Part shown: piece by piece, positions 20,952 to 33,228 of the stretch
Layout of the letters: each line of letters opens with the position of its first letter
How positions within the stretch are numbered: the stretch's first letter is position 1
DNA from: Paraconiothyrium sp. Pb-2020
Lineage: Eukaryota; Ascomycota; Dothideomycetes; Pleosporales; Didymosphaeriaceae
Assembly (NCBI GenBank): GCA_022419385.1
Contig: JAJUBI010000004.1
Span: 3,267,286-3,331,285 of the forward strand
DNA length: 64,000 nucleotides
Reading direction: 5' to 3'
Notes under the pieces: model-generated
Told to the model about the DNA's origin: nothing
The model's input: only the letters and a program-made list of their open reading frames with translations
The model's database searches: none
Position numbers and translations under genes: made by a program

Positions 20952-21996
20952 TTAGTTTTCTCGTGGGTCGCGAACAAAGGCATACGCCAATACATGCTCG
21001 TGTCTTCCACTTGAAAGATAGCGGTCCTTGTTCATGGTAACCTCGGGTTGTAGCATGCCAATGGCATGGACGCCAGCAACTTCCGAGGATCCATAGCGCA
21101 CCTGGATAGTCCAAATGGAGATTCCAGGTGGAGTGAGAGTCTGCAAGCTTCTCGTATCCTCCTCGTCCAACCGAAGGGCGTCTATCCAGCAACCGGCCTG
21201 CGATGATCGCGACCTTATGATTGAGACAGATGATTGCGATTCGTGATGGACCTGCACTGACGCAGTATATGGTCTCGTCGTTCGTGTACGTGATGCGATT
21301 GCTCGAGGGCAAAAGCGACGCACCGACGATCCTACTGCGCGAAGAGTTAGAGAAGTGAGCTGCTTTACTTACCCGGCGGTGGGCAAGCAAGCAGCTCCGC
21401 TCTTGTTTCTTTACCCGTCAGGGAAGCCAAGACTTGAAAGTCAGCCCTATACTTGTCGTTGAGTGGGTGAGGTTGTGCCTCCGAAAAGTGAACAACCTCG
21501 ACACGGGGGAAAGGTTTGGGGGCAGTGGGCGTGTTTATAGACGTGATTTGTTTTGCCAAGGCGCTAAGCTGCCGCCTCCCACTTCAAGCCAGGCACGTAC
21601 CAGGGTCACCTTCACCTTAATCTCCACGAAACAGGAACAGATGGCTGTTGCACTCGATTCAGCGTCTTGGCGTCGATATCTATTCTTAAATTCCTCCACA
21701 CCGACTTCGCCCCAACCCGAAATTGTTTTGGTTCGAAAAGTTGTTTGTTTCAGCATCAAGGCGTGATCCTTCACGGGACACATCGCACCCTCTTCCGCAA
21801 GGAGAAGCGAGGATTCGATCCTTGCAGTCGCAACTGGACGCAGAGAAAACGGAGTGTTATTGATAGCCGGACAGAAGTTCGGTAACCCAGCTTCCTTCTC
21901 TAACTCTTCCTGCATACAGGTCGTTCGCTGTGTGTCATTTGCCTTTGAGCATTTGCGCAACACACAATACGCGACGAGACTGACGTTCGTCGTCAA
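20952..21996 (-). pseudogene. Possible protein-coding gene of unknown family, broken at about three places
   Basis: Three minus-strand frames join end to end into a protein-like product of about 300 residues. The first part (21535-21996) includes EELEKEAGLPNFCPAINNTP and ends GGGSLAPW. The next frame continues LAKQITSINTPTAPKPFPRV and ends at a good donor (GTAAGT near 21372). After the acceptor, one frame reads IVGASLLPSSNRITYTNDET and another continues DALRLDEEDTRSLQTLTPPG up to a stop at 20952. The first junction fits loss of one C from a CCC run. The others are less clear. I recognise no family. Alternatively, only the 21365-21559 piece with its spliced partner is real. Confidence 0.3.
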
Positions 21997-23088
21997 ATTT
22001 GCAGATCCTGACCATGCGCTAATAGTTTGTCACAACAAACTTCGGCTTGGACAGACGCCATATTGGCTGGAGGGCGGCAGCGCCCAGAAGAGGATACGAG
22101 AAGCTTGACGACTCCTCACTCCGTCTAGACTACGTAGTTGTCTAGGCGTGCTACGGACCTTGCAGGTTCTAGCGTGAATGCTTTCAGCCTGCTTGAACTC
22201 AAGGTTACTGTCTCAGAAGAACTAGGATACTTTTACAGATGGTACGGACCACATCTAGTGTCCAAATTTCTTCGTTCGCGGCCGTTCGACGTCTGCGAAA
22301 AGAGCCAGGTCTTCGTCACCCCTTGCCATTTCATTGAGCAGACTGCGGTACGTGGACTCGCGAGGAAGGTATATCGGCTACAGGGCATGCGAATATATAA
22401 GTGGTAAGCATTGGTTATAATGTACCGTGGGTGCTGTCGGTGGAGTGCGATGGTAACAATACACAGTAGACAAACTACAAGGGAGCTCATCATATTTATA
22501 TAAATTACATCGAGGCAATAGTCCCACAGATAACTTCTCGATAAGCACCCTGGGCTGCGTCTCTGTTAGCAGACTCGGAGCTTGTCTTTCGGGCTTGCGC
22601 AGCATTTCTCGGATGGTACATCATTTGGTCTAGGTGTCACATGCAGCCTCTGATCGATGAGCTACATCCTATAAATGACAGACACCGTAGCATTCAACTG
22701 AGTACAATAACGCAGCCTAAACTGCCTTCTTTGCAACAAGCAAGTGCACCGTAATCAGTCCTCAAACGCAGCACCCTCCGCCTTCCCATCCCTCTTTCCT
22801 CACCCTTACTCCCATAATAAGATCAACTTCCGTTGCACATACCGTCATTATTGATGTTTGCTTGTCCCTCCACGCATCCTAAAACGACGTTGCCTTTGAG
22901 GTCCCCGCTTATGCTCTTCCCGGCCTAGCGCTATTACAAATGCATCATCCATCGTACTGTCCCCACCTCCCATTACCCCATACACCTACCTCATCACTAC
23001 ATAGACTAGACGCAATCTCTTCAGCTCCGTCTTCTGTTGCATGTACATTTGACAACCCCTCAGATTTCCGATCCGACGAGTTCCTACC
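21997..23088. other. Intergenic, about 1.1 kb, no supported gene
   Basis: No domain-like frame is seen. The right end (about 22740-23088) is C/T-rich and probably carries the promoter and leader of the DUF427 gene. Confidence 0.4.
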
Positions 23089-24362
23089 ATGGCCGGTACA
23101 TCCGAGTAAGTCCTACAGAAGTAAGTTTGGTAAATGCATCAAGGTAATCAATGATAGCTTGACGAAACTCGCGCAACAGCTCGCCTCGGAAGGTCCTCAT
23201 AAAACGGAGGCGACACCGCGCAGAGTGCGTGCATTGCTCTGCGGTGAATATGTACTTGATACAACAAAAGCGTATCACGTGTGGGAGCATCCGTATTACC
23301 CACAGTACGACCTCTTCACTCTCGTTCCTAAATCTTCATGCCGTTTTCGTTCCCCTCTGAGTCGAAAGATCTGGTGTAAGATACGAAACATCACAAGCCC
23401 CATTCACCATCCCTGCCACCCACGCTACCTACTCACCTAATGCAATCCCAGATTCTACGTCCCCATCTCTGCTATAACTCCGTCCGCGAATCTTACCAAG
23501 AACGGTTCTGTGTCTGGCACAGGCGACAAAGTTCACTTTGGGACCCTCTCTGTGACCAATAAGACCACAGGTACCAAGAAGAGCACCGAGCGCGTCTGAT
23601 TTTCAACACCAAAGAGCTGAAAGACCTCGTAAAGGTCGAATTTCCTGCGCTAGACCAATGGTTCGAAGAAGACGTTCCGATATACCAACATCCAAGGACC
23701 GTATAAGAGGATTGATATCTTGAACTCGACGAGAAGCGTGAAAGTGGAGCTGGTGAGTGATCAACCAGCTATGGGAGCCACAGCTTCCTGCGATTCATGA
23801 TCGTCTTCTTGCTGCGATAGGTCACTGGCCTTCTCTGCATGGCCGTTGTCCAGAGTTGCATGTGATGTATTAATGGGTATTTGCTGATCCAATCCGTAAC
23901 TACGTCCAACCACTGCTTCTTCATACCAAACCCAACTGATGATTTTTCTGTTAGGACGGCGTTAAGTTGGCGGAGAGCAGCAGTCCCCTCTTCCTACTCG
24001 AAACCACCCTCCGTACGCGGTATTACCTCCCACCTACATCCGTCAACTGGGAAGTTCTAGGCAAGAGCGATACGGTACGAGTCCACCTCTTCTCTGTATC
24101 TTCCCAGCTACTGCAACGTCCCTACCTCATTACCAGTTGCACTACCTTGACTCGCGCTGACTTGTACGCCTTGGAGATCACATACTGTCCATACAAAGGG
24201 CGCGCTAACTACTACAACGTCACAGTGAAGGGGAAAGAGTACAAGGATCTGGTGTGGTACTATCAGTATCCAACGGCAGAAAGTGCGGCGATTGTTGGGC
24301 ATTTATGCTTTTACAATGAGAAGGTTGACATCTGGATTGACGGAGTGCAGGAAGAGCATTGA
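23089..24362 (+). CDS. DUF427 domain protein, frame broken in exon 3
   Basis: The exons are 23089-23105, 23158-23304, 23452-23752, 23955-24074 and 24177-24362. The product starts MAGTSDLTKLAQQLASEGPH and shows RVRALLCGEYVLDTTKAYHV followed by WEHPYYPQFYVPIS, a first DUF427-type half. The second half has KVELDGVKLAES, LLETTLRTRYYLPPTSV, YCPYKGRANYYNV, a tryptophan/tyrosine-rich strand and KVDIWIDGVQEEH, all diagnostic of DUF427 (PF04248). Exon 3 has three one-base losses. One is at 23596-23597, where GTC-TGA hides VLIFNTKELKDLV. Two lie near 23696-23700, in GG and CC runs before YKRIDIL. Restoring three bases gives 258 codons in perfect phase. The fourth intron (102 nt) has no in-frame stop, so its retention would be tolerated. 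The biochemical function of DUF427 is unknown. Confidence 0.78.
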
Positions 24363-24483
24363 GGAGAAACAGAGGCAGCTGCGTAATGAATTGATGTGAG
24401 ATACTAGTAGACGTCCATGCAGATCACATTGATAAGCTAGCATGCTTATATATACAAGATTGAGCGCTAAGAGTTGGAGAAGC

Positions 24484-26501
24484 CTACCGCATCCCATACT
24501 CATCTAGCCCCATTCCCCTCGCGATCTTCTTCCCCAGCGCCTTTTTTAGGAATTGCTCACGCGCCAGAGCTCGGGTTTGCTGTGCCATCGCCGTTAGCTT
24601 CTCTGCACCCCCCTCGCATTAGAAGAGATTCACATACCTTGACAAAAACATCCGCCCCCACCCTACCCCTATCCAATGCCCGCCCAAGCACGAACAAAGC
24701 CTCGCTTATTCCCCTCTCCTCCGCCGCTACCGTATATAGCTGCCCGCCTACCACTGTCGGCGCAACAAGCACGTCGTCGACATCCGGAGCCTTCCTCCTA
24801 CGCGCGTCCTCCATCACCCTGTCCGCTTCCCGCATAGCATCGCGCAGGATCTGCTCGTTGGATGCGAGCGTGGCATCAAGTTGCTGTAGCTGGTCAAGCT
24901 CCGATTGAAGACGCGCATATGCATTTTGGAGGGCAGCTTGTTGCGCTTGTAGAGGCGTGATAGCGGCATTATTCTGGGAGACAGTTTGCCGTATCTGCGC
25001 GGTAAGACTTGAGGACAGTGCGTGAAGTAGGGCATCTTTTTCAGGGTTGGGAGGCACTGGTGGCAAGTTGAGAGGCTGTTGAGGTCCTTTTTGTGAAGGA
25101 ATAGTGACTTCTAGGGAGTCCATATCCATTAGATTTGGCGGGGGTGCCGGAGGTTGAGGTTGAGGTTGAGGTTGTTGTGGTGGCTGTTGGTATTGCGGAT
25201 ATTGCTGGGGCGGATAGTACTGCTGAGAACCTGGCTGGTGTGGCGGTTGGACTGGTGGAGCGCCATACGGTTGTGCATGTTGTGGTGGACGCTGTTGATA
25301 TTGCTGGAATTGTGAGTAACTGGATGAATGGGGTTGCGGCGCTTGGTGCTGGTATCGTCTACTCGCTGATCGCTGATCTTCTGGGGTAATGGGACTCACT
25401 GGGCTCCCTATTTCATGTGGTTGCGGAGGATGGTTTTGCAGTTGCACGTGTGGACGAGGTGGCTTCGCCACCGGTGTTATTGGGCTCATATCGTAGCTCA
25501 TTTGTCGCGGTGCATGATTGCCCGGTCCCGACTGCTGCCAACTAGGCTGTCCCGCATAGTCATTCCTTGGTGGCTGCTGATATTGACTCTGGCGATGCGG
25601 TCCTTGCTGTAGAGGATGCGGTGGTAGTGGTGGTGGCTGCGAGTATCGATCAGACTGTGATTGTGGTTGAGGGGTCGGCCTGCCCTGCTCATGCGGCTTG
25701 GGCAGCTTCGGTGGCGGTGCCGGGGCGCCAGATGAAGGTCCTGGTGAAGGTGAAGCAACGGGTGCGCCTTGTACAGATCTTCTCCATTCCGCTGGTGGAG
25801 GAGGCACAGGCGGAGGTGTCTGCGCAGCAGGCGCGTTATATTGTGGCTGTTGTACTTTCGAGCGAACAGGCGGTTCTTTTGCAAATACGCCCTTTAAGAC
25901 CGCTAGGAAGTCGTATAGGGTACTTTTCTAACCTAGTGTCAGCGTCTGATTACTCCACTATATGCCCTGTAAACGAAAGTGCATCGGCCCATGATATACT
26001 CACATCCCAATACTTCCCCCATTGGGCCAGATATGGATGGTATACCCTGCCGTCGCCGCTGACATGCTGCCCAGGCCTAACGAGCATATTCTGCGACGGC
26101 GTCACATATACTATCGGCGGTTCGCGAGGGTAGGCGTGCGGCACCCATAGTGCGATCGGAAAGCCGAACGTCTGGCCGCGAAACAGCACGGGTATGGTTC
26201 CACTGAGCTGCAACAGCAGTGAAGAAGCTCCATTTTCGTACGCTGATACCGTCAATAGGCGCCCGAAGTTCGCGGAGGTAGGTGTGATGCAGGAGAGCGG
26301 GGCGCATACTGTAGACCTCGGTGCGTGGGGACAGCGAAGGGTAGTTGGAGAGCGTCTCGGCGACGTCGTGGTACGTGCGATTCACGTCTGCATATTCCTG
26401 CAAGGTACGCGTCAGCAGGTAAACTCATGTTTGTGCGGGCTCAATACACTGGGAAGGACGCTGTATAGCCAGTTGAGCACCTTCTCTGGCACTCCGGCCA
26501 T
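24484..26501 (-). CDS. VPS23: VPS23 / TSG101, ESCRT-I ubiquitin-binding subunit
   Basis: Exons on the minus strand are 26448-26501, 26310-26397, 26004-26242, 24638-25927 and 24484-24579, totalling 588 residues with consistent phases. The N terminus MAGVPEKVLNWLYSVLPS leads into a UEV domain (about residues 18-150) with SLSPRTEVYTYENG, TIPVLFRG, PHAYPREPPIVYVTPS and GRVYHPYLAQWG. That is a catalytically dead E2 fold that binds ubiquitinated cargo and P(S/T)xP motifs. A long Pro/Gln-rich linker follows (about 175-400), then a coiled coil (about 430-500). The steadiness box at the C terminus reads TRALAREQFLKKALGKKIAR followed by GMGLDEYGMR. It works in endosomal sorting of membrane proteins and, in fungi, also in the Rim/Pal pH pathway. 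The gene is intact, with no missing motif. Confidence 0.95.
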
Positions 26502-26922
26502 GCTGTGTTGAGGTTCGAGTGTACGGCGGGGGAGCTACGACCGGGGTGGGTGTTCAGCAGCACCGCATCATCAATGGCATCTTGGCACCGCAAGTCGAGG
26601 GCGACGCTCCGTTGGGGTTCGTACTATTAATGTGCAGAGTACCATTCGCATTGATTTGAGAATTGCAAGGTCTGCGTACTGTCCCAGTATAACGTAGGTG
26701 ATCAAAGCATGGTTCAAAGGTTCAAGCAGCCACATTGTACTTCGAATCAATTATGAATTTTATTCGCTCAATGCAATCCTAAAGCAGAGCCAGATAGTAT
26801 AGTACAGCGAATGCTAGTCGTTGTCGTCGTAAACGCCGCAGCGAGCGTGGTAACCTAATTATGCACCAAGCCAAGAACAGCTCCTATATTGTACAGTTTG
26901 CCGGGTATATCTCGCATCAAAC
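26502..26922. other. VPS23 promoter and NFS1 3' region
   Basis: Both flanking genes are on the minus strand. The left part must contain the VPS23 promoter and the right part the NFS1 3' UTR. I see no other gene. Confidence 0.5.
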
Positions 26923-28699
26923 TCAATGTTGGCTCCACTCAATCGTGTTGAGGTCGACACCCTCTTGTACCAGTTCCCAAAGCGGGCTGAGCTCTCGGAG
27001 GAACGTTACGCGTTCCCTCACTGCATTGAGCACATAGTCAATTTCTGCTTCGGTGGTGAATCGTCCAATACCAAATCGAATACTGCTGTGCGCGCTTTCG
27101 TCACTGCTACCAAGTGCTCGGAGGACGTAGCTGGGTTCGAGGGAGGCAGATGTGCAGGCACTGCCAGATGAAAGGGCGATATCCTTGAGGGCCATCAAGA
27201 GCGACTCGCCCTCGACGTAAGCAAATGAAACATTCACGCATCCTGGGTAGTGCCGTTCGCGATCACCGTTGAGGCTGGTGTGTTCCAAAGCAAGTAAACC
27301 TTCGAGTAGGCGATTGGACAGAGCGGTGATGCGCTTAGAATCATACTATGGGTGGTCAGCTACCAGGTCAAGAGCTTTGATGCTGGTCAAATAGGTAACA
27401 ATCAAAACTCATAACCCCTGCACATGTGTCAACATGGCATGTCGGTGTCACCCAACTTCTGAAAGCCATGCATGTATAGTGCTAATAATCATTGGAAAAC
27501 AGACGCGAAGCGAAGCAGAAAGATGAGTATTACATACCTCCATTTCTTGTTTGGCAAGGCGCGCGGCCTCGCCAATGCCAACACTCAGAAAAGGTGCCAG
27601 AGTACCACTGCGCAGACCACGCTCCTGACCACCACCGCTAATGATGGGGTCAAGACGGACCCTCGGTCGCCGTCGAACATAGCATGCGCCGATTCCCTTG
27701 GGACCGTATAGCTTGTGGCCGGAGATGGACATGAGGTCTACGTTCATCTTATTCACGTCGAGCGGGATCTTGCCAACGGCCTGAGCAGCATCGGTGTGGA
27801 AGTAAACCTTCTTGGAGCGGCACAGCCTCCCAATCTCTTCTACAGGCTGGACGACACCGATCTCGTTGTTGACAGTCATGATGCTGACCAGTGCGGTCTC
27901 GGGCCGTATCGCCGCTTCGAGCTGAGCCATGTCGATGAGACCATTGCTCTGTACCGGGAGGTACGTAATCTGATAGCCTTCATCTTGCAAATGTCGGCAA
28001 CTGTCCAATACACACTTGTGTTCGGTCTGGCAGGTAATGATATGATTCTTCTTTCCTCCGCGCTTAAAGAAGCGTGCTACACCCTTGATGGACATGTTGT
28101 TGCTCTCGGTGGCGCCGCTCGTAAAGATGATCTCCTTGGGATCTGCACCGATGAGGTTGGCGATGTGCTCGCGGGCCTGCTCGACGGCTTTGTCGGTTTC
28201 CCAGCCGTAGGCGTGAGTGCGCGAATGTGGGTTGCCATATAGACCAGTCATGAAAGGAAGCATAGCATCGAGAACGCGAGGGTCCATGGGTGTAGTAGCC
28301 TGAGCGTCGAGATAGATTGGCCTGGATCCCTCGTCCATGATGGTGGCCTGCTTCAAGATGCCTATATCAAATCAGTATACGCCACCTAGAGCAGCTGGCG
28401 TGGAAGGAGCTACCTGCTGCGGGACTCATCATGGCGTCCGCACTCATGCCGGTTGTGGGCATGGTGGCATCCTCTGGCTTCTGCCCTGTCTGGTTCAGAA
28501 AGGCCTTCTGGTCGGCCTTGATGGCCGTGTCGACATTGACGGTGGCATTCGACGGCTTCGTCTCGGATACATAAGTTCGCCGCCCGATTGCGTTGGCGGT
28601 GGCAGCGCGGGCAGAGAAGCGGGGGACGGCAGAGGAGGGGTAGCGGCGGGAAGCAATGCGGAGGGCCTGCCTCGCAGCGGAGGGAGCGATGTGCGACAT
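26923..28699 (-). CDS. NFS1: NFS1, mitochondrial cysteine desulfurase
   Basis: Exons are 28414-28699, 27538-28361 and 26923-27345, giving 510 residues. NFS1 removes sulfur from cysteine with pyridoxal phosphate to feed iron-sulfur cluster assembly and tRNA thiolation. I chose the start at MSHIAPSAARQALRIASRRY because it gives a typical arginine-rich mitochondrial presequence. An in-frame extension to 29041 would add low-complexity sequence. The class-V aminotransferase core is clear: YLDAQATTPMDPRVLD, NPHSRTHAYGWE, IIFTSGATESNN, TEHKC, FHTDAAQAVGK, the PLP lysine in SGHKLYGPKGIG and the mobile active-site cysteine loop SSGSACTSASLEPSYVLRAL. The tail ends DLNTIEWSQH, matching eukaryotic Nfs1. 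The 192-nt second intron is longer than most here. Confidence 0.95.
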
Positions 28700-29258
28700 T
28701 TGGATGGGCGATGGGTCGATACTCGACAGATCAGATGGGTCCGCACAAGCTTTTGTTCTGCTCGATGGGGAGCTGCCATTGACTAAGCGAAAGCGACCAG
28801 CCGCGGCTGCACCGATAACGCCGACTTCTGCACCACCGTGGGCGACTCGCCGACTGGTGCGGGCCCGGACGGCGCTCGGAAGTGTCGGCCCAGCTGGACA
28901 CAATGCTGAGCTCTTGCGCCGTCTGCTCGTCGCGCTGCAAAGGTCGCCAGACGGTCGTCGTCGCGCATTCCGCGTATCCGCATTGGCGCCGCTCGCATTC
29001 TCCCAGAAAGTCAGCCACTGGCCAGCACTAGCGCGTGCCACACAGCACAGCCACTCACAGCCCGGGAAGTGTACGTCACTGCCGAAGCGACAAGAAGACC
29101 TTCAAAGAGGCCCGAGCCACGTCCACAAACGCCTCTGCTGCCCCATACACAAAGTCCCGCTTTGCTGCTGCCTCTCTGCTCCCTTCAACCACGCCTCAGC
29201 GTCCCGAACTCTCAAATCCGCACCTTTATTCTCAGCAGGACCACCATAGCCAAGACCA
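28700..29258. promoter_or_regulatory. Divergent promoter between NFS1 and RVS167
   Basis: The two genes are transcribed away from each other. The region is GC-rich next to NFS1 and C/A-rich next to RVS167, with no obvious TATA box. Long open frames here (up to 197 codons) are composition shadows. Confidence 0.5.
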
Positions 29259-30819
29259 ATGAGCTGGAAGGGTCTCACTAAGAGCGTCACTCGGGTAGGC
29301 GCTGAATCGCCGACGACGATGCGCGCCCAAGATGGCTGACAATTCTGTGTAGGCGCCGCAAACGTTCAAGCAACGCTTCAACATTGTGTGTCCCCCTATC
29401 GACTATCCCGCGCAACTCTCGAGCTTTTGCGCCGGCTTCCGAGATCGCGGGGCACCAAGCTAACCAAGGTCACTTGCAGGGCGAGATCACAAAAGACGCT
29501 GTTTACATAGATGCCGAGCGACGGTTCGAGGAGCTGGAGAAGGAGACCAAAAAGCTTCATGAAGAATCTAAGAAGTGCGTGCGCTATCTACGCTACATTT
29601 CCGTGGGCGTGCTAACGTCTTTGCAGGTACTTCCAAGCCATAAATGGTTCGTATGCTCGCATCTCGCTTTACCACTAAAATGGCCTAACGCCGCATAGGC
29701 ATGCTCACCCACCAGATTGAGTTCTCCAAAGCCATCGCAGAAATATATAAGCCTATATCGGGGCGTATGTCCGACCCCGACTCGTTTCACGATGAAGGAA
29801 ACCAGGCAGGCATCCAAGCTTGTGAAGAATACGAGGGCATTGTCGGGGAACTGCAGGAGACGCTGAAACCGGAGCTGGAAATGATCGAAACGCGCGTCAT
29901 CAAGCCCGCAGACCAATTATTAGAGATTATCAAAGCAGTACGCAAAGTGGCTTTGAAGCGTGATCACAAACAACTCGACTACGACCGCCACCGAGCGGCG
30001 CTCAAGAAGCTTGAAGAGAAAAAGGACAAAACACTCAAGGACGAAAAGGCAATGTACCGTGCGGAGGCGGACGTTGAGCAAGCTACGCAGGATTACAACT
30101 ACTTCAACGACCTCTTGAAGGACGAGCTACCGAAGCTTTTCAAACTGGAACGGGAATTCATCCAACCACTTTTCCAGTCGTTCTACTATATGCAACTCAA
30201 CGTATTCTATACCCTCCATGAGCGCATGCAAAATATCGACATCGGCTATTTCGACCTCACTCTCGACATCGAGGCCGCATATGAGAAGAAGCGCGGTGAC
30301 GTACAAGCGCAAGCCGAAGCGATTCCCATGGTCAAATTCAAGACGACCGGCGGTCGGAAACCGGGTCAGGGGTCAAAGTACGCATCGAAAGCGCTGGAAG
30401 CCAAATCAGAACGAAGATCCACCATCTCGGACGGAACGGACACACCGCCTCCACCCTACAGTCCAGGAGTCGGCGCGATCGCGAGTCCACCGGGATCTGC
30501 AACGAGTTGGGGATCGGCCGCTAAATCGAAGGGCGCAGCACCACCACCACCAAAACCTAAGCCTTCGAGGCTCAGCGGCGTACCGGCCGCGAGGACCTGC
30601 ACTGCGCTGTACGACTATGAAGCGCAGGCCGAGGGCGACCTTTCATTCATCACAGGCGATGTGATTGAGCTCGTTACGTGGACGGAAAACACGAACGAGT
30701 GGTGGATCGGCAAAGTCCGAGGCAAGCAGGGACAGTTCCCCGGTACGTATACTACCACTGCAGAAAGCGGGTTGCAAGCTAACCATACGATAGGTAATTA
30801 CGTTCAATTCAATCCGTAA
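29259..30819 (+). CDS. RVS167: RVS167-type BAR-SH3 amphiphysin
   Basis: There are six exons: 29259-29294, 29353-29385, 29480-29574, 29627-29646, 29699-30742 and 30794-30819. They give 417 residues with every phase matching. The protein binds and bends membrane at endocytic sites and links to actin patches. The N terminus MSWKGLTKSVTRAPQTFKQR matches fungal Rvs167. The BAR domain (about 15-250) includes DAVYIDAERRFEELEKETKK, QIEFSKAIAEIYKPISGR, RDHKQLDYDRHRAALKKLEE and FYYMQLNVFYTLHERM. A Pro/Gly/Ala-rich linker follows (about 280-345). The SH3 domain (about 348-417) shows CTALYDYEAQAEGDLSF, the EWWIGK core and PGNYVQFNP. Intron 4 uses the less common donor GTTCGT. The gene is complete. Confidence 0.95.
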
Positions 30820-31802
30820 ACAGACCCAGGAGAAGGCATACACATAGATTTTAGCTTTTAGTGGCAATTCTTCGTTTCAGCGAAAGAGGCGGTTTATGTT
30901 GAGCAGCATGATTGAATGGTGAACGCGTGAACAGGTAGAAGCGCAACTTGTACTCAGAGCCTAATATTGAGATCTATACTTATCCAATGCATCAGATCTT
31001 ATATCACGCAAGCGCTCGGTTCATCTTGGCCAGGCGCGGCGCACCGTTCAGTTCACTGAGATTGCGCTCGGGGTTCTTTCATCTCTTGGGTGTTGTAATG
31101 CTCGTTGAGTTTGTTCTGGAGGTTCCAATGAAGAATCGTCGCGAGAGGGAAGCTGCCAGGTGGTGCCAGGGTGCTTAATCAGATTGTTTGGGGAAATCTG
31201 GTGCCAAATGTGGCACAGTCAACATTGAGACCGCACTTACGGAAGGGCATTCTTCCCTATTCAAGCAGCCGGCCGCGTCCCATCCGTGACATGGCTGCAT
31301 TGCTGATTAATCGATTACAGTTGTAGGTCGCTGTGGCTTTCTCAGGTACCATCTCGTCTGCTATCTTGTATGCTCAGACTCGTACTCCCAAGGCACCGTC
31401 CTAAGTTGTTCTGCAATTCGCAGCAAGTACTACTCTGGCGACATCGCTGACTTCTCCAGCACTCAAGGACTGCTCCAGCAAAGCAAACCCGCAGTATCGC
31501 GCGCGCCGCGCCCCCCTCTGCGATTACGAGAGGTTTTCACGAGAACGACCATGGATCTATAAATGGTACCAGGGAGCTGTTATCACTGACGAAGCATTTC
31601 CCAGAAACGTACACTTCCGTCTTCACGTCTCCATCAGCCTTCGTCGGGGCAGGATTCTAAGAGTAACACCCAGGAGAAGGGTGGGTCAGCATCTCGCAGA
31701 GGACGGGTTGGCTGAGAAATAAAGTAATACGAATCAAACTGTTCGAAGACCGAATCGACAGGCGTCTGCAAAGCACACAATACCAGACGTAAAGGAGCTT
31801 TA
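30820..31802. other. Convergent intergenic region, about 1 kb
   Basis: This lies between the 3' ends of RVS167 and the GNAT gene. I see no supported gene. Confidence 0.45.
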
Positions 31803-32544
31803 TCACAAATCCATTCGCAGAAGGGATCCCAACCAGGGCTCCTTTTCCGATCGTGGCAAAGTGAAGTTGCCCACGTTTTGGAATCCCAGCTGCTCGTAGT
31901 ACCTGAATCCGGGACTCCATCAGTATTGCTTTTTCTTTCTTGCCCGAAGTAATTAATACGAACCTGATCAATTTCCCTGCATTTCCAGTCCAACCATCCA
32001 GAGACAATGCTTTTTTACCTTTGCTCCTGCCGTATTTTCTTAAATGGTCAATCAGGAAGACACCAGCTCCGCGACTGAAGTCTTTAGCCCGACTATCGGT
32101 GACCATGACTTCGATATATACGATGTCATCTAGATCAACATCATCCCTATGCGAGAGTATATCGGGTGTGATATAAGGAGGTATCCAATTCTCACGGAAG
32201 AACGCAAAGGCCACGGATACAAAACATTGACCAGCCTCTGAAAAACGGTAATGGAGATCGCCCGGATTCAGGTCCGCATCGTCCTCTACTTTCCTTTCAA
32301 CCACTAGGATGCGTACGCCATCCCTATCTCCTGTGGAACGGCTTTTGGTTGCTTCTCGGATCCGAGCCAATGTGTCCTCGTTCCAATCCGGTCGCTGTGA
32401 GAAAGGTACCATACCCCATTGCGCTTGGCTGCCGATGGTTTGGAGATACGGGAGTGCTGCATCAAAGGTAGAAATGATGAAAGTGGAGTCGGATTCGACG
32501 ATCCCCGCGGCTCTAGCAGAGAAGGGAGATGAAGGGGGCATCAT
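31803..32544 (-). CDS. GNAT-family N-acetyltransferase
   Basis: Exons are 31964-32544 and 31803-31902 on the minus strand, with a 61-nt intron, giving 226 residues. The start is placed at the tandem Met (MMPPSSPFSARAAGIVESDS); an upstream in-frame extension to 32862 lacks features. The fold is suggested by STFDAALPYLQTIGSQAQWG at the front, then beta strands (DIVYIEVMVTDSRAKD). Motif A is GAGVFLIDHLRKYGRSKGKK, followed by ALSLDGWTGNAGKLIRYYEQ and LGFQNVGNFTL, the classic 'yYekLGF' ending. The acetyl-CoA site would be the GAG-x-F loop. Small GNATs like this occur in many fungi with unknown acceptors; none can be inferred here. Confidence 0.8.
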
Positions 32545-33228
32545 CAGCTTCAATTGTTGGTGGTACAGAAAGCAGGATTCGGGGTCGCTGTCTTGCGATG
32601 TTCTTAGGAGGATTAGTGTTGGAGTCACGCACACCAGGGGAGATGTTAGATGTAAGATTGCCGAGGACGGATTTCCCGTGTTCCTAAGCTGTTTAGTAAG
32701 CTCGGATAAGACAATTGAGGGACCCATCATCCTTAGCCTAAACGCTTCCACTCCTTTGAGTTTCCGCGGCTCATCGGGCTGCATGCGCGGCTGCTTTGGA
32801 TTTGACTGATAGTTCGTACCCAACGATGTGTACATCGCCCGCTTTACCAGGTAGAACACCATAGCATCGGTACATCAGCGCAGTTTAGATATTCTTCCAA
32901 GCTTTAACTTGAATTAGAGCAGTAACTCAAATTGGAGTGAAGCTGAACAACCTGAGACATGGTTAGAGAATGCAGCTAGTGAAGTCACCTAATAGCAAGT
33001 CCATTGCTTTTACTTGCATGGTGCGCTGTGAGTATCGCGCAATTCCTCCAAACGCTCTCTGCCTCCAAGGCTGCACTAGCCCGCATTACCCAGTGCTTCA
33101 ACCATGGCTTCTGCTTGACAATTGACTCAAAGATCGTGTGTCCAAACTTAACGACCTCGGGGGTTACTGATATTCATAGCAGAGCTGCCGAGACTGTAGG
33201 CTTTCAAAAAATTCACCTGCATCCTCGA
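32545..33228. other. Intergenic region with GNAT promoter
   Basis: The left part contains the GNAT promoter. An upstream extension of the plus-strand frame (from 33004) is present but not protein-like until about 33229. Confidence 0.4.

Noticed and set aside
21805..21825. T-arm-like stem with ATTCGAT loop
   Set aside because: No A box upstream and no acceptor stem; it lies inside a probable coding frame.
25567..26133. Plus-strand frame of 188 codons opposite VPS23
   Set aside because: Antisense to the Pro/Gln linker and UEV domain of a complete VPS23 model.
28367..29041. N-terminally extended NFS1 start at 29041
   Set aside because: The extension is low-complexity; the start at 28699 gives a proper mitochondrial presequence.
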